The notes below the pieces were generated by a model that saw only the letters and a program-made list of their open reading frames with translations, had not been told where the DNA came from and made no database searches. Of a stretch of 64,000 bases of DNA, positions 1 to 9,848 are shown piece by piece. The number at the start of each line of letters is the position of its first letter. The first letter of the stretch is position 1. The position numbers were made by a program, and so were the translations under genes. The stretch lies in the NCBI RefSeq assembly GCF_000144405.1, contig NC_014370.1, positions 248,001 through 312,000 on the forward strand, written 5' to 3'. The DNA is from Prevotella melaninogenica ATCC 25845. GTDB lineage: Bacteria > Bacteroidota > Bacteroidia > Bacteroidales > Bacteroidaceae.

Positions 1-78
1 GTTGGTCAGCCTTTGGTTAAACTCGAACCAGCAAGCAATGTAGCTGTTGATAAAAAGCAGAAGTCAAAGGCGAAATAA
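1..78 (+). CDS. C-terminal end of an unidentified protein (partial)
   Basis: The first 25 codons read open from base 1 and stop at a TAA at 76-78. The tail is lysine-rich (it ends KKQKSKAK). The rest of the gene lies outside the window, so no function can be assigned. A long hairpin follows at 99-141. Confidence 0.55.
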   Translation, partial: VGQPLVKLEPASNVAVDKKQKSKAK

Positions 79-98
79 AGGGAACTTTTTAATAAAAG

Positions 99-141
99 GA
101 ATAAGGCTTATGAGTTCAAGTGGAACTTATAAGCCTTATTC
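99..141 (+). terminator. Long hairpin after the partial gene, probable terminator
   Basis: A 19-bp stem (arms 99-117 and 123-141) with one G-T pair closes over a 5-nt loop, 20 bases after the stop codon. No clean T-run follows on the plus strand, so it may be a 3' stabilising hairpin rather than a strict intrinsic terminator. Confidence 0.55.
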
Positions 142-247
142 TTATATAGTCATTTTGTGTGTTTGTTTATGGGTTATTTGTAATGTTAATGAACTGCTTT
201 GTGATAGATAATTCTCTTTATATATGAAATATTTTCTTTTAGAAGGA

Positions 248-278
248 TTGACTTATATGTCTTTTTTCTTTATCTTTG
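248..278 (+). promoter_or_regulatory. Bacteroidota-type promoter for the alpha/beta hydrolase gene
   Basis: TTG at 248-250, a 20-bp spacer and TATCTTTG at 271-278 match the -33/-7 consensus of the Bacteroidota sigma factor. Transcription would start near 283, giving a leader of about 120 nt. Confidence 0.7.
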
Positions 279-404
279 CCCTGTGGGAACCTTACTTGTT
301 TGTTATTCAGTGCCAAGGCAAGTGGAGGATGGATGTGAGAACGAGACTTGAAAAAGTTTTTTAAAGTACTTGTTTTGCCTAAAACAGTTTGTACTATAAA
401 TTTG

Positions 405-1640
405 ATGAATATGAAAAAGAAGATTCTGCTCTTATGTTTGTTGTTTTCGTGGGTTGGAGTTTTTGCACAGAAACCTATGGAAGGCGTGTGGATGGGTAAG
501 TTGAATCTTGGTCCACAATCGTTGACTATTGTGTTGCATGTGAATTGTAATGCACAAGGAAAAGTTGAATGTACGCTCGATAGTCCTGATCAAGGGGCAA
601 AGGGGATAGCGGTAGAAACAGATTACTGCTCGTCTGATTCTATCAGTATAACCCTCGCAAGTTTGGCTCTCAGCTATCAAGGAAAATTGAAAGGGGACGA
701 GATAGTCGGTACTTTTACCCAGGGGCAACCCTTTCCATTAACCTTGAAACGAGGAGAGGAGAAACTAAATCGTCCGCAGAACCCTGTAGCTCCCTATCCA
801 TATAAGACAGAAGAAGTGACGTTTAATAATGTGACAGATAAGGCAACACTTGTTGGGACACTCTCATACCCTATTGGTTATAAGAAAGGACAGACCCCTG
901 TTGTGTTGATGGTTACTGGGAGTGGGCAGGAGAACAGAGATGAAGAAGTCTTCGATCATAAGCCTTTCCTTGTTATAGCAGACTATCTGGCACGGAATGG
1001 TGTAGCCACTTTGCGTTATGATGACCGTGGTTTTGGTAAATCAACAGGCGGAGATGTGGAACATGCTACGACGCTTGATTTTATGCGAGATGCAATGAGT
1101 GGTGTTGAATTTCTGCGTACGTCAAAGCTTTTTGGTAAGGTTGGCGTACTCGGACATAGTGAAGGAGGCTCTATAGCTTTCATGTTGGGAGCGAAAGGGA
1201 AAGTAGATTTCGTTATTAGTATGGCTGGTGTTGGCGTGAAAGGAGACACAGCTTTGACAGCACAAACAAATAAGATACTCGAACTAACAGGGCAATCAAT
1301 GCGTTTCTCTACGCATCAGTATCGTATGAATGCCATTATAAAGAGGTCACCTTGGTTGAACTTCTTTATTGATTATGACCCATCTGCGGATATCTCAAAG
1401 ACGCTTTGTCCTGTTATGGCTATTAATGGGAGTCGTGATGTTCAGGTGATATCATCGCTGAATCTTACAGGAATTAAGGCTCATCTAAAGAGTAATCCCC
1501 AAAACGTTATCAAAGAATATCCATCTCTTAACCATCTTTTCCAACACTGTAAGACCGGAAATGTTTCGGAGTATAGGATGATCGAAGAAACGATCTCGCC
1601 AGAAGTCTTGGAAGATATCGTTCGTTTTATCAAACAATAA
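405..1640 (+). CDS. Secreted alpha/beta hydrolase
   Basis: 411 residues. A signal peptide starts MNMKKKILLLC and ends near VFAQ. A beta-rich N-terminal domain (about residues 22-120) is followed by an alpha/beta-hydrolase fold. The nucleophile elbow GHSEGG lies at 250-255 (Ser252). Asp345 (in GSRD) and His377 (in LNHLF) are plausible triad partners. The reading frame stays open upstream to a TTG at 348, but that would put residues before the signal peptide, so ATG 405 (or 411) is preferred. Bacteroidota proteins of this architecture are annotated as esterases or peptidase-like hydrolases; the substrate is unknown. It is probably periplasmic. It stands alone, with its own promoter at 248-278. 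Confidence 0.82.
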   Translation: MNMKKKILLLCLLFSWVGVFAQKPMEGVWMGKLNLGPQSLTIVLHVNCNAQGKVECTLDSPDQGAKGIAVETDYCSSDSISITLASLALSYQGKLKGDEIVGTFTQGQPFPLTLKRGEEKLNRPQNPVAPYPYKTEEVTFNNVTDKATLVGTLSYPIGYKKGQTPVVLMVTGSGQENRDEEVFDHKPFLVIADYLARNGVATLRYDDRGFGKSTGGDVEHATTLDFMRDAMSGVEFLRTSKLFGKVGVLGHSEGGSIAFMLGAKGKVDFVISMAGVGVKGDTALTAQTNKILELTGQSMRFSTHQYRMNAIIKRSPWLNFFIDYDPSADISKTLCPVMAINGSRDVQVISSLNLTGIKAHLKSNPQNVIKEYPSLNHLFQHCKTGNVSEYRMIEETISPEVLEDIVRFIKQ

Positions 1641-1767
1641 ATACAGAATTCGCAGTTTATTTAGAATTGATAAGTGGTGATATGTGCTTATATGCAGTTG
1701 ATTTAGTGGATTTTATATGGGCTGTTCATATCTTTTAGTTATCTAAAAAAAGGTTTGCATAGAATTA

Positions 1768-1844
1768 TTTTCATGAAAGGAAGAATTTATTTTCATGAAA
1801 AAAAATATTTTTCTTCACGAAAAGAAATATTTTCTTTCATGAAA
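1768..1844. repeat. Four-unit palindrome array, 22-bp period
   Basis: Four copies of TTTCATGAAA (the third reads TTCACGAAA) are centred at about 1773, 1795, 1817 and 1839, an exact 22-bp step. The linkers are A/T-rich and related. The array lies between the hydrolase gene and the rimP promoter. Two-turn spacing would put all four sites on one face of the helix, so an operator array is possible. Confidence 0.75.
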
Positions 1845-1936
1845 GAATTTAGAATTCGAAGATTTCTTAGGGGAAGAAAGACCTTGGATATATTTCATCT
1901 AAATCGCTTATAAGCAGATAAAAAAGCCGTAAAACA

Positions 1937-1968
1937 TTTGGAATGTGGCGAAAATATTTGTAACTTTG
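1937..1968 (+). promoter_or_regulatory. Promoter of the rimP-nusA-infB operon
   Basis: TTTG at 1937-1940, a 20-bp spacer and TAACTTTG at 1961-1968. The predicted start is near 1973, leaving a leader of about 55 nt that contains the hairpin at 1983-2010. Confidence 0.8.
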
Positions 1969-1982
1969 CAAACGTTCAGAGG

Positions 1983-2014
1983 AATGAGGGGCTTTTAATA
2001 GTCCCTCATTTTTC
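1983..2014 (+). promoter_or_regulatory. Leader hairpin with T-run, possible attenuator before rimP
   Basis: AATGAGGG (1983-1990) pairs with CCCTCATT (2003-2010). TTT follows the last stem bases, giving a run of five T. The structure lies between the promoter and the rimP start codon, where a conditional terminator could control the operon. Confidence 0.55.
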
Positions 2015-2028
2015 ATATTAAAACACTT

Positions 2029-2496
2029 ATGATAGATAAAAACGTTGTAAAAAGTCTTGTTGACGAGTGGCTGGAAGGTAAGGAGTACTTCCTGGTTGAC
2101 ATTCAAATCAGTTCTGACGATAAGATTGTCGTTGAGATTGATCATGCTGATGGCGTGTGGATTGAAGATTGTGTAGAGTTGAGCAAGTATATCGAAGATC
2201 GTCTCTCACGTGACGAGGAGGATTACGAACTTGAGGTAGGTTCTGCAGGATTGGGTCAGCCTTTCAAAGTTCCTCAGCAGTATCAGAACTTCATTGGTAA
2301 AGAAGTTGAGGTGCTCGGTAAGGACGGAAAGAAAGTCAAAGGCATATTGAAGAGCGTTGATGGTAACGACTTTGTTGTTGCAGTCAATGAGAAGGTACAA
2401 GTGGAAGGTAAGAAACGTCCAGTGAAGATGGACGTAGACCATGCGTACAAGATGGATGAAGTAAAATATACAAAATACATAATAAGTTTCAAGTAA
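2029..2496 (+). CDS. rimP: Ribosome maturation factor RimP
   Basis: 155 residues, the usual length for RimP, which is needed for maturation of the 30S subunit. The family motif VGSAGLGQPF is near residues 71-80. It follows an N-terminal alpha/beta domain and is followed by the small SH3-like C-terminal domain. The gene is first in rimP-nusA-infB, a gene order conserved across many bacteria. The nusA ATG follows four bases after the stop. ATG 2029 is preferred because it lies just behind the leader hairpin. Confidence 0.95.
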   Translation: MIDKNVVKSLVDEWLEGKEYFLVDIQISSDDKIVVEIDHADGVWIEDCVELSKYIEDRLSRDEEDYELEVGSAGLGQPFKVPQQYQNFIGKEVEVLGKDGKKVKGILKSVDGNDFVVAVNEKVQVEGKKRPVKMDVDHAYKMDEVKYTKYIISFK

Positions 2497-2500
2497 AGCT

Positions 2501-3766
2501 ATGGCAGCAAGAAAAATAGAAGAAGAACGTCCGAATATGATCGAGACCTTCAAGGAGTTTAAAGACACCAAGAGCATCGATCGTACTACATTGGTGAGCG
2601 TTTTGGAGGAGAGCTTCCGCAATGTACTCGCTAAAATTTTTGGTAGTGACGAAAACTTCGACGTGATTGTAAACCCTGATAAGGGCGACTTCGAGATTCA
2701 CCGTAACCGTGTGGTTGTGGCTGATGGTGAGGTTGAGGATGAGAATAAGGAAATAAGCCTTACAGATGCACGTAAGATAGAGGCAGACTATGAAGTAGGT
2801 GAGGATGTAAGTGAGGAGGTTGACTTCAATAAGTTCGGTCGCCGTGCTATCTTGAATCTTCGTCAGACATTGGCTTCTAAGATTCTTGAGCTGGAGCATG
2901 ACTCTCTCTATAATAAGTATAAGGACCGTGTTGGTCAGATTATCTCTGGTGAGGTTTATCAGACTTGGAAGCGTGAGGTTCTGCTTGTTGATGAAGAGAA
3001 TAATGAGTTGATTCTCCCTAAGGGTGAGCAGATTCCACGTGATCAGTATCGTAAGGGCGAGACTGTTCGTGCGGTGATTCATCGTGTTGACAATGAGAAT
3101 AACAATCCAAAGATTATCCTCTCACGTACTGCTCCAGAGTTCCTTGAGCGTCTGCTTGAAGCTGAGGTGCCTGAAATCAATGATGGTTTGATAGCTATTC
3201 GTAAGATTGCTCGTATGCCGGGTGAGCGTGCAAAGATTGCTGTTGAGAGCTTTGATGAGCGTATCGACCCAGTAGGCGCTTGTGTTGGTGTACGTGGTAG
3301 TCGTGTTCATGGTATCGTTCGTGAACTTTGCAACGAGAATCTCGACGTTATCAACTGGACTGCAAATACAAAACTCTTTATTCAGCGTGCGCTTGCTCCT
3401 GCAAAGGTGAGTAGCTTAACTATTGATGAGGAGAATAAGAAGGCTGAGGTTTACTTGCAGCCAGAGGAGGTAAGTCTTGCGATTGGTCGTGGTGGTATGA
3501 ACATCAAGTTGGCAAGTATGCTGACAGGTTATACCATCGACGTATTCCGTGAACTTGACGAACAGAATGCAGAGGAGGATATTTACTTGGATGAGTTCTC
3601 TGATGAAATTGATCAGTGGGTTATCGATGCCATTAAGGGTATCGGACTTGACACAGCGCGCCAGGTACTCAACGCTCCACGTGAGATGCTGATTGAAAAG
3701 GCAGACTTGGAGGTAGAGACCGTTGATAGCGTGTTGAACGTATTGAGATCAGAGTTTGAACAGTAA
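2501..3766 (+). CDS. nusA: Transcription termination/antitermination factor NusA
   Basis: 421 residues. NusA binds RNA polymerase and nascent RNA and controls pausing, termination and antitermination. Visible in order are the N-terminal polymerase-binding domain (about 1-125), an S1 domain (about 130-200, starting VGQIISGEV), KH1 with GVRGSRVHGIVREL (about 260-275), KH2 with AIGRGGMNIKLAS, and a helical acidic C-terminal region. It lacks the second acidic repeat of E. coli NusA, as is usual in this phylum. It is translationally close to rimP and precedes infB. Confidence 0.96.
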   Translation: MAARKIEEERPNMIETFKEFKDTKSIDRTTLVSVLEESFRNVLAKIFGSDENFDVIVNPDKGDFEIHRNRVVVADGEVEDENKEISLTDARKIEADYEVGEDVSEEVDFNKFGRRAILNLRQTLASKILELEHDSLYNKYKDRVGQIISGEVYQTWKREVLLVDEENNELILPKGEQIPRDQYRKGETVRAVIHRVDNENNNPKIILSRTAPEFLERLLEAEVPEINDGLIAIRKIARMPGERAKIAVESFDERIDPVGACVGVRGSRVHGIVRELCNENLDVINWTANTKLFIQRALAPAKVSSLTIDEENKKAEVYLQPEEVSLAIGRGGMNIKLASMLTGYTIDVFRELDEQNAEEDIYLDEFSDEIDQWVIDAIKGIGLDTARQVLNAPREMLIEKADLEVETVDSVLNVLRSEFEQ

Positions 3767-3771
3767 AAGGT

Positions 3772-3890
3772 GATTGGTTGGTGGGTGATGGCTGTTGACT
3801 GAAAGCTAACGGGTGTGACTATTCAGCAACTCCATGTTCGGAACCCCTCTCTACCAAAAGGCATATCAACAACCAACACCCTACACCGAA
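3772..3890. repeat. R3 repeat: GGTGGGTGATGG / CAACACCC inverted pair in the nusA-infB spacer
   Basis: The 135-bp spacer starts with a GGTTGGTGGGTGATGGCTG tract and ends with CAACAACCAACACCCTAC, which is largely its reverse complement. Related tracts occur at 30405-30437, 46256-46344 and 48021-48044. Confidence 0.6.
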
Positions 3891-3901
3891 AAATAAAGTT
3901 A

Positions 3902-6757
3902 ATGAGCATCAGATTAAACAAAGCAATTCGTGAATTGAATATAGGACTCCAAACGGCAGTGGAGTTCTTAGAGAAGAAGCCAGAGTTAGGCGAGGTGAAG
4001 AACGAGCTTAACTTCAAGCTAAGCGAGGGTCAGTATAAAGCTCTCGTAGATGCCTTCAATAATGATAAGGAGGTAAAGAAGGACGCTGCTAAGCTTTTGC
4101 AGAAGAAGACTAAAGAGAAGAAAAGCGCTGCAGAACATAAAGGCGAAGCAGTCATGAAGGCTGAGCGTCAGCAGTATAAACCAGTCGGAAAGATAGACCT
4201 TGATCAGCTGAATAAGCCAGCTGCAAAGAAAGCTGCTGCTCCTGTTGAGAATAAACCTACCCCTGCTGCTGCCGTAGAACCTGCAGAGGAGAAGAAAAAG
4301 GTAGAGAAACATGATGCAAGCAAGAAGCCTGCTGTAAATAAAGAAGAGGCTAAACCTGTTGCTCCAAAGGTTGAGAAACCTGTTGAGGTAAAGACTGAGC
4401 CTAAGAAGAAAGAAGCTCCTGTGGCTAAGGCTGAGGTAAAGGCTGAGTCTAAGGTGCAGGCTGAACCTGCAGCTACTAATACTCCAGCTGAACCTGCTAC
4501 TGCAGAGGAGAAGAAAGATAATGGTTTGTTCCAGACCAAGAATGAGAAGAAGATCTTAAATACACCTAAGGTGAATGTCTTAGGTAAGATTGATCTCAGC
4601 ACTTTGAACCAGAGTACCCGGCCTAAGAAGAAGAGTAAGGAGGAACGCCGTAAAGAGCGTGAAGAGAAAGCTGGTCAGGGTAATGGTCAGGGCAAGAAGA
4701 AACGCGTTCGTATTAACAAGGAACGTGTTGATATCAATGCTGCCGCTAATCAGCAGCAGAACCAGAATGGTAAGAAAGGCAATAACAACAATGGCGGTGG
4801 CAACAAGAATGCGGGTAAGAAGAACCGCAATCGTAATCAGAAGCCTTTAGAGGTTGATGATGAGGCTGTAGCACGCCAGGTAAAGGAGACACTTGCACGT
4901 TTGACAAGCAAGAGTCAGAATAAGAAGGGTGCTAAATACCGTAAAGAGAAGCGTGATGCTGTTCAAGAACGTCTGAATGCAGAGGCAAAGGCAGAGCGCA
5001 AGGAAAGTAAGATATTGAAGTTGACAGAGTTTGTTACTGTTTCAGAGTTGGCAACAATGATGAATGTTCCTGTAACAAATGTCATCTCAACCTTGATGTC
5101 TGTAGGCATCATGGTGTCTATCAACCAGCGTCTTGATGCAGAGACTATCAATCTTGTTGCTGATGAGTTCGACTTCAAGACAGAATATGTAAGTGCAGAA
5201 GTACAGGAAGCAGTTAGTGAAGAGGAGGATGATGAGAATGATCTCGTATCACGTGCTCCAATCGTGACTGTCATGGGTCATGTTGACCATGGTAAGACTT
5301 CTTTGCTCGACCATATCCGTAATACGAATGTGATTGCTGGTGAGGCAGGTGGTATCACCCAGCACATCGGTGCTTATGGTGTGACACTTGAGAATGGCCG
5401 TAAGGTTACCTTCCTTGATACTCCTGGTCACGAAGCATTTACTGCTATGCGTGCTCGTGGTGCACAGGTTACCGATATTGTGATTATCATCATTGCTGCA
5501 GACGACTCTGTGATGCCTACTACCAAGGAGGCTATTGCTCATGCACAGGCAGCAGGTGTTCCTATGGTATTTGCAATCAATAAGATTGATAAGCCAGGAG
5601 CTAACCCTGATAAGATTCGTGAAGACTTGTCACAAATGAATCTTCTCGTTGAAGAGTGGGGTGGTAAGTATCAGTGTCAGGAAATCAGTGCTAAGAAGGG
5701 TATCGGAGTGAACGAACTTCTTGATAAAGTTCTTCTTGAGGCTGATATGATGGATCTCAAAGCTAACCCTAACCGTAAGGCTACAGGTACTATCATTGAG
5801 TCTTCACTTGATAAGGGTCGTGGTTATGTAAGTACGGTTCTTGTATCTAATGGTACATTGAAGATTGGTGATAACGTTATCGCTGGTACTTCATGGGGTC
5901 GTATCAAGGCTATGTTCAATGAGCGTAACCAGCGTATCGAAAGTGCTGGACCAGCAGAGCCTGCAATCATCCTCGGTCTGAATGGCGCACCAACAGCAGG
6001 TGATACCTTCCATGTTATGGAGACTGAACAGGAGGCACGTGAGATTGCAAACAAGCGTGAGCAGTTGCAACGTGAGCAGGGCTTGCGTACACAAACACGT
6101 CTTACCCTGTCTGATATCTCTCACCGAATCGCTCGTGGTGAGTTCCATGAGATGAATATCATTGTGAAGGGTGATACTGATGGTTCTATCGAGGCATTGT
6201 CCGACTCATTCATCAAACTGTCAACAGAGAAGGTTAATGTTAACGTTATCAGTAAGGCTGTAGGTCAGATTTCTGAGAACGATGTTATGTTGGCATCAGC
6301 TTCAGATGCTGTTATCGTCGGCTTCCAGGTTCGTCCTTCTGCTGATGCACGTCGCTTGGCTGACCGTGAGGGTGTAGAAATCAATACTTACTCTGTCATC
6401 TATGATGCTATCGACGATGTTAAGTCAACGATGGTGGGTATGCTTGACAAGGTGAAGAAGGAGATTGTCACTGGTCAGTTTGAGGTTAAGCAGGTCTTCA
6501 AGATTTCCAAGGTTGGAACTGTTGCCGGTGGTATGGTTACTGAAGGTAAGGTTCACAGCAAGGATAAGGGTCGCGTAGTCCGTGATGGTATCGTTATCCA
6601 TACAGCTCCTATTGATGCTCTGAAGCGTTATAAGGACGATGTGAAGGAGGTCGCTACAGGACTTGAATGTGGTATCTCACTTGTCAATTACAATGATTTA
6701 CAGGTGGGTGACATCATCGAAACCTTCACGGAGATTGAGGTTGAACAGAAATTGTAA
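3902..6757 (+). CDS. infB: Translation initiation factor IF-2
   Basis: 951 residues. IF-2 is the GTPase that places initiator tRNA on the 30S subunit and promotes subunit joining. The N-terminal third is low-complexity: K/A/E/P-rich, then an N/Q/G/K-rich basic stretch. It is followed by the IF2_N domain and the G domain with GHVDHGKT (459-466), DTPGHE (506-511), NKID (560-563) and SAKKG. The C-terminal domains bind initiator tRNA. The frame is open back to a GTG at 3815, but those codons cross the R3 repeat, and ATG 3902 gives the family start [15 protein letters not shown] strong terminator follows at 6764. Confidence 0.96.
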   Translation: MSIRLNKAIRELNIGLQTAVEFLEKKPELGEVKNELNFKLSEGQYKALVDAFNNDKEVKKDAAKLLQKKTKEKKSAAEHKGEAVMKAERQQYKPVGKIDLDQLNKPAAKKAAAPVENKPTPAAAVEPAEEKKKVEKHDASKKPAVNKEEAKPVAPKVEKPVEVKTEPKKKEAPVAKAEVKAESKVQAEPAATNTPAEPATAEEKKDNGLFQTKNEKKILNTPKVNVLGKIDLSTLNQSTRPKKKSKEERRKEREEKAGQGNGQGKKKRVRINKERVDINAAANQQQNQNGKKGNNNNGGGNKNAGKKNRNRNQKPLEVDDEAVARQVKETLARLTSKSQNKKGAKYRKEKRDAVQERLNAEAKAERKESKILKLTEFVTVSELATMMNVPVTNVISTLMSVGIMVSINQRLDAETINLVADEFDFKTEYVSAEVQEAVSEEEDDENDLVSRAPIVTVMGHVDHGKTSLLDHIRNTNVIAGEAGGITQHIGAYGVTLENGRKVTFLDTPGHEAFTAMRARGAQVTDIVIIIIAADDSVMPTTKEAIAHAQAAGVPMVFAINKIDKPGANPDKIREDLSQMNLLVEEWGGKYQCQEISAKKGIGVNELLDKVLLEADMMDLKANPNRKATGTIIESSLDKGRGYVSTVLVSNGTLKIGDNVIAGTSWGRIKAMFNERNQRIESAGPAEPAIILGLNGAPTAGDTFHVMETEQEAREIANKREQLQREQGLRTQTRLTLSDISHRIARGEFHEMNIIVKGDTDGSIEALSDSFIKLSTEKVNVNVISKAVGQISENDVMLASASDAVIVGFQVRPSADARRLADREGVEINTYSVIYDAIDDVKSTMVGMLDKVKKEIVTGQFEVKQVFKISKVGTVAGGMVTEGKVHSKDKGRVVRDGIVIHTAPIDALKRYKDDVKEVATGLECGISLVNYNDLQVGDIIETFTEIEVEQKL

Positions 6758-6763
6758 CAATAT

Positions 6764-6807
6764 AAAAAACCGTCTTTTCTCCATTAAAGGAGTAAAGACG
6801 GTTTTTT
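6764..6807 (+). terminator. Intrinsic terminator of the rimP-nusA-infB operon
   Basis: AAAAAACCGTCTTT and AAAGACGGTTTTTT form a long stem with one mismatch, extended inward by CTCC/GGAG. It ends in six T, seven bases after the infB stop. Confidence 0.93.
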
Positions 6808-7109
6808 CTTCGTGGTAACAAATGTTGCCATTGGACTTTGTGGCATACATATTGTATGTTCACAGAGTGTATATAAGTATTGAGAATAGAGACGGTGGAA
6901 ACTAAGAACTTATTGTTGGATGAATAGGAACGATAGGTTTAAATGAATCAAACAATAGGTATAGGAAAGGCAGATAGTGTATTTGGATGGGCTAAACGTT
7001 AGAGATAAAGAAGTATACTGAAAAGGTAGGTATTCTCTTTAACCCTTCTAACTCCCTCTAACTCTTTTGACTCCTGAGTATTCTCCCTCTCTTTAATCGC
7101 AAAAAACAA
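6808..7109. other. infB-sufB intergenic region, no clear element
   Basis: About 300 A/T-rich bases. No convincing -33/-7 pair and no Fe-S regulator site could be identified for the suf operon. The last 90 bases carry short CTAACTCCCT-like pyrimidine runs. Confidence 0.4.
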
Positions 7110-8555
7110 ATGTCTGAGAACAAGAATAATGAATTTGTAAAGAAGGTCGCAGAGCAAAAGTATGAGTTCGGCTTTACGACTGATGTACATACGGAGGTCA
7201 TTCCGAAAGGTCTGAACGAGGATGTCGTTCGACTTATTTCGCAGAAGAAAGGGGAACCAGAGTGGCTCCTCGATTTTCGTTTGAAGGCTTTCCGTTACTG
7301 GCAGACACTCCCTATTCCAACGTGGGGACACTTGCATTTGCCAGAGTTACATCTGCAGGATATCTCCTATTATGCTGATCCATTAGCGAAGAAGCCAAAG
7401 AACAAGGAGATTGATCCAGAGTTAGCAAAGACTTTTGATAAGTTAGGTATTCCATTGGAAGAGCGTCTTGCTTTGAGTGGTACGGCAGTTGATGCCATTA
7501 TGGACTCGGTGTCAGTGAAGACTACTTTTAAGAAGCAGTTGGCTGAGAAGGGTATAATCTTCTGCTCTATCGGTGAGGCAGTTCAGGAGCATCCTGACTT
7601 GATACGTAAGTATCTCGGAAGTGTTGTTCCTTATCGTGACAACTATTCTGCAGCACTCAACTCTGCGGTCTTTAGTGATGGTTCCTTTGTATATATCCCT
7701 AAGGGCGTTCGTTGTCCAATGGAGCTTAGTTCGTACTTCCGCATCAATGCGGTTAATACAGGTCAGTTCGAACGTACATTGATTGTAGCTGATGATGACT
7801 CGTATGTTAGCTATCTTGAGGGCTGTACTGCTCCTATGCGTGACGAGAATCAGTTGCATGCAGCAGTCGTTGAAATTGTTGTCTTGGACAATGCAGAAGT
7901 AAAATACTCTACTGTTCAGAACTGGTATCCAGGTGATGAAAACGGTAAGGGTGGTGTCTTGAACCTTGTTACAAAGCGTGGTGAACTTCGTGGAGTGAAC
8001 TCAAAGCTGTCATGGACACAGGTAGAGACAGGTTCGGCAATCACTTGGAAATATCCTTCTTGTGTGTTGAAGGGTGATAACTCACAGGCAGAATTCTATT
8101 CTGTTGCTGTAACCAATAACTACCAAGAGGCTGATACGGGTACGAAGATGATTCACATGGGTAAGAATACCAAGAGTACAATCATCTCTAAGGGTATCTC
8201 TGCTGGCCATAGTCAGAACTCTTATCGTGGCTTGGTTCGTGCTACAGCCAATGCGGAGAACGCTCGTAACTATTCAAGTTGTGACTCTCTTCTCTTAGGT
8301 TCTGACTGCGGTGCTCACACCTTCCCTTATATGGATATTCATAACGATACAGCCATTGTTGAGCATGAAGCAACCACTTCGAAGATTAGTGAGGACCAAC
8401 TTTTCTATTGTAATCAGCGTGGTATTCCTACTGAAGATGCTGTTGGTTTGATTGTCAATGGTTATGCTAAGGACGTACTCAATAAGCTTCCAATGGAGTT
8501 TGCGGTTGAGGCACAAAAACTACTCTCTGTAACACTTGAAGGAACAGTAGGATAA
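7110..8555 (+). CDS. sufB: Fe-S cluster assembly scaffold protein SufB
   Basis: 481 residues, typical for SufB. With SufC and SufD it forms the SufBC2D scaffold on which Fe-S clusters are built from sulfide delivered by SufS. The body is the right-handed beta-helix of the SufBD family, for example [15 protein letters not shown] and the C-terminal [15 protein letters not shown]. It opens the order sufB-ORF-sufC-sufD-sufS, all on one strand. No sufE or sufU is seen in the window. Confidence 0.96.
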   Translation: MSENKNNEFVKKVAEQKYEFGFTTDVHTEVIPKGLNEDVVRLISQKKGEPEWLLDFRLKAFRYWQTLPIPTWGHLHLPELHLQDISYYADPLAKKPKNKEIDPELAKTFDKLGIPLEERLALSGTAVDAIMDSVSVKTTFKKQLAEKGIIFCSIGEAVQEHPDLIRKYLGSVVPYRDNYSAALNSAVFSDGSFVYIPKGVRCPMELSSYFRINAVNTGQFERTLIVADDDSYVSYLEGCTAPMRDENQLHAAVVEIVVLDNAEVKYSTVQNWYPGDENGKGGVLNLVTKRGELRGVNSKLSWTQVETGSAITWKYPSCVLKGDNSQAEFYSVAVTNNYQEADTGTKMIHMGKNTKSTIISKGISAGHSQNSYRGLVRATANAENARNYSSCDSLLLGSDCGAHTFPYMDIHNDTAIVEHEATTSKISEDQLFYCNQRGIPTEDAVGLIVNGYAKDVLNKLPMEFAVEAQKLLSVTLEGTVG

Positions 8556-8573
8556 TATAACTGAATATACAAC

Positions 8574-8978
8574 ATGCGAAAGGTCATTCTTATCACGTCT
8601 GGCTTGCTGCTAACAACAATGCTTCAAGCTCAGTCATGGCAAATAAAGCCGTGGCAGAAATATTTGATTGATGAGCAAGTGAAGCAGGATACAGCGATTA
8701 CATGTCAGTCAGTGATGGGGTTGCCATCGATACCCAAGCCCTTTGAAACTCGTCTCTATCGTACAGTTACGGGCTCGGAGATGATAGGCAACTTACCACG
8801 TTACAAGAAGAAATCAAAGTCCTTCCTTGGTTATAATGACTCTTCGCCATCGCTTTTTGAAGAGCAGAGAGAACAAGAAAAAACAGAGAAGATGGCTCGT
8901 GGGGAGTATCATACCTCTGATTTCGTATTCGACATGTTGTTGGATTTCGTTAATATATTTTTAGTGAAGAAAAAATAA
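8574..8978 (+). CDS. Small secreted protein encoded inside the suf operon
   Basis: 134 residues, not recognised as a known family. A signal peptide is visible (MRKVILITSGLLLTTMLQAQ, cleavage near residue 20). The mature part is polar, with a basic patch RYKKKSKS near residue 77, an acidic stretch EEQREQEKTEK, and a hydrophobic C-terminal segment (FDMLLDFVNIFLV) ending in KKK. It lies 18 bases after sufB and 12 bases before sufC, so it must be co-transcribed with the cytosolic Suf machinery although its product appears exported. The two cysteines (one is Cys44) do not form a cluster-binding motif. Confidence 0.75.
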   Translation: MRKVILITSGLLLTTMLQAQSWQIKPWQKYLIDEQVKQDTAITCQSVMGLPSIPKPFETRLYRTVTGSEMIGNLPRYKKKSKSFLGYNDSSPSLFEEQREQEKTEKMARGEYHTSDFVFDMLLDFVNIFLVKKK

Positions 8979-8990
8979 AGCAAATATAAT

Positions 8991-9749
8991 ATGTTAGAAG
9001 TAAGAAACCTGCATGCAACCATCGCAGGTAAAGAAATATTAAGAGGCATCAACCTCACAATTAAAGATGGTGAGATTCATGCTATTATGGGTCCTAATGG
9101 CTCTGGTAAGTCAACACTGAGTGCAGTACTTACAGGTAATCCTCTCTATGAGGTAACTGATGGTATGGCATTGTTTAATGGCAAGAATCTCTTGGAGATG
9201 AAGCCTGAGGACCGCTCTCATGAGGGACTCTTCTTGTCTTTCCAGTATCCAGTAGAGATACCTGGCGTAAGTATGACTAACTTCATGAAGGCTGCTATCA
9301 ATGCAAAGCGTGCCTATGAAGGGTTAGAGCCAATGAAGGCTGCAGAGTTTATGGCACTCATGCGTGAGAAGCGTCAGTTAGTTGGTATGGACTCAACACT
9401 CTCTCGCCGTAGTGTAAACGAGGGTTTCTCTGGTGGTGAGAAGAAGCGTAATGAGATTTTCCAAATGGCAATGTTGGAGCCAAAGCTTAGTATTCTTGAT
9501 GAGACAGACTCTGGTCTTGATGTTGATGCTATGCGTATTGTAGCTGAGGGTGTAAACAAGATGCACAATGAAACGACTTCAGCTATTGTTATCACACACT
9601 ATGAGCGTCTGTTAGAGATGATTAAGCCAGATGTTATTCATGTGCTTTATAAGGGTCGTATCGTGAAGACTGCAGGTCCTGAACTTGCAAAGGAGATTGA
9701 ACAGCGCGGATACGATTGGATTAAGGAAGAGGTTGACGCAGAGGAATAA
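8991..9749 (+). CDS. sufC: Fe-S cluster assembly ATPase SufC
   Basis: 252 residues. SufC is the ABC-type ATPase that drives conformational change in the SufB-SufD scaffold. Walker A GPNGSGKST is at 34-42. The signature is FSGGEKKR, the Walker B and D-loop region reads LSILDETDSGLD, and the switch His lies in ITHYERL. There is no membrane segment, as expected for this non-transport ABC protein. SufC is followed by a 99-bp spacer before sufD. Confidence 0.97.
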   Translation: MLEVRNLHATIAGKEILRGINLTIKDGEIHAIMGPNGSGKSTLSAVLTGNPLYEVTDGMALFNGKNLLEMKPEDRSHEGLFLSFQYPVEIPGVSMTNFMKAAINAKRAYEGLEPMKAAEFMALMREKRQLVGMDSTLSRRSVNEGFSGGEKKRNEIFQMAMLEPKLSILDETDSGLDVDAMRIVAEGVNKMHNETTSAIVITHYERLLEMIKPDVIHVLYKGRIVKTAGPELAKEIEQRGYDWIKEEVDAEE

Positions 9750-9848
9750 TCGGTGGCTTAAGAGTGTCTTGTAGTTCTAATAAAAATAGTATTACGAGTG
9801 GCATTAGTCCCGCTATCCTTTAGATAAAACCTCCAAAAAGAAATTACA

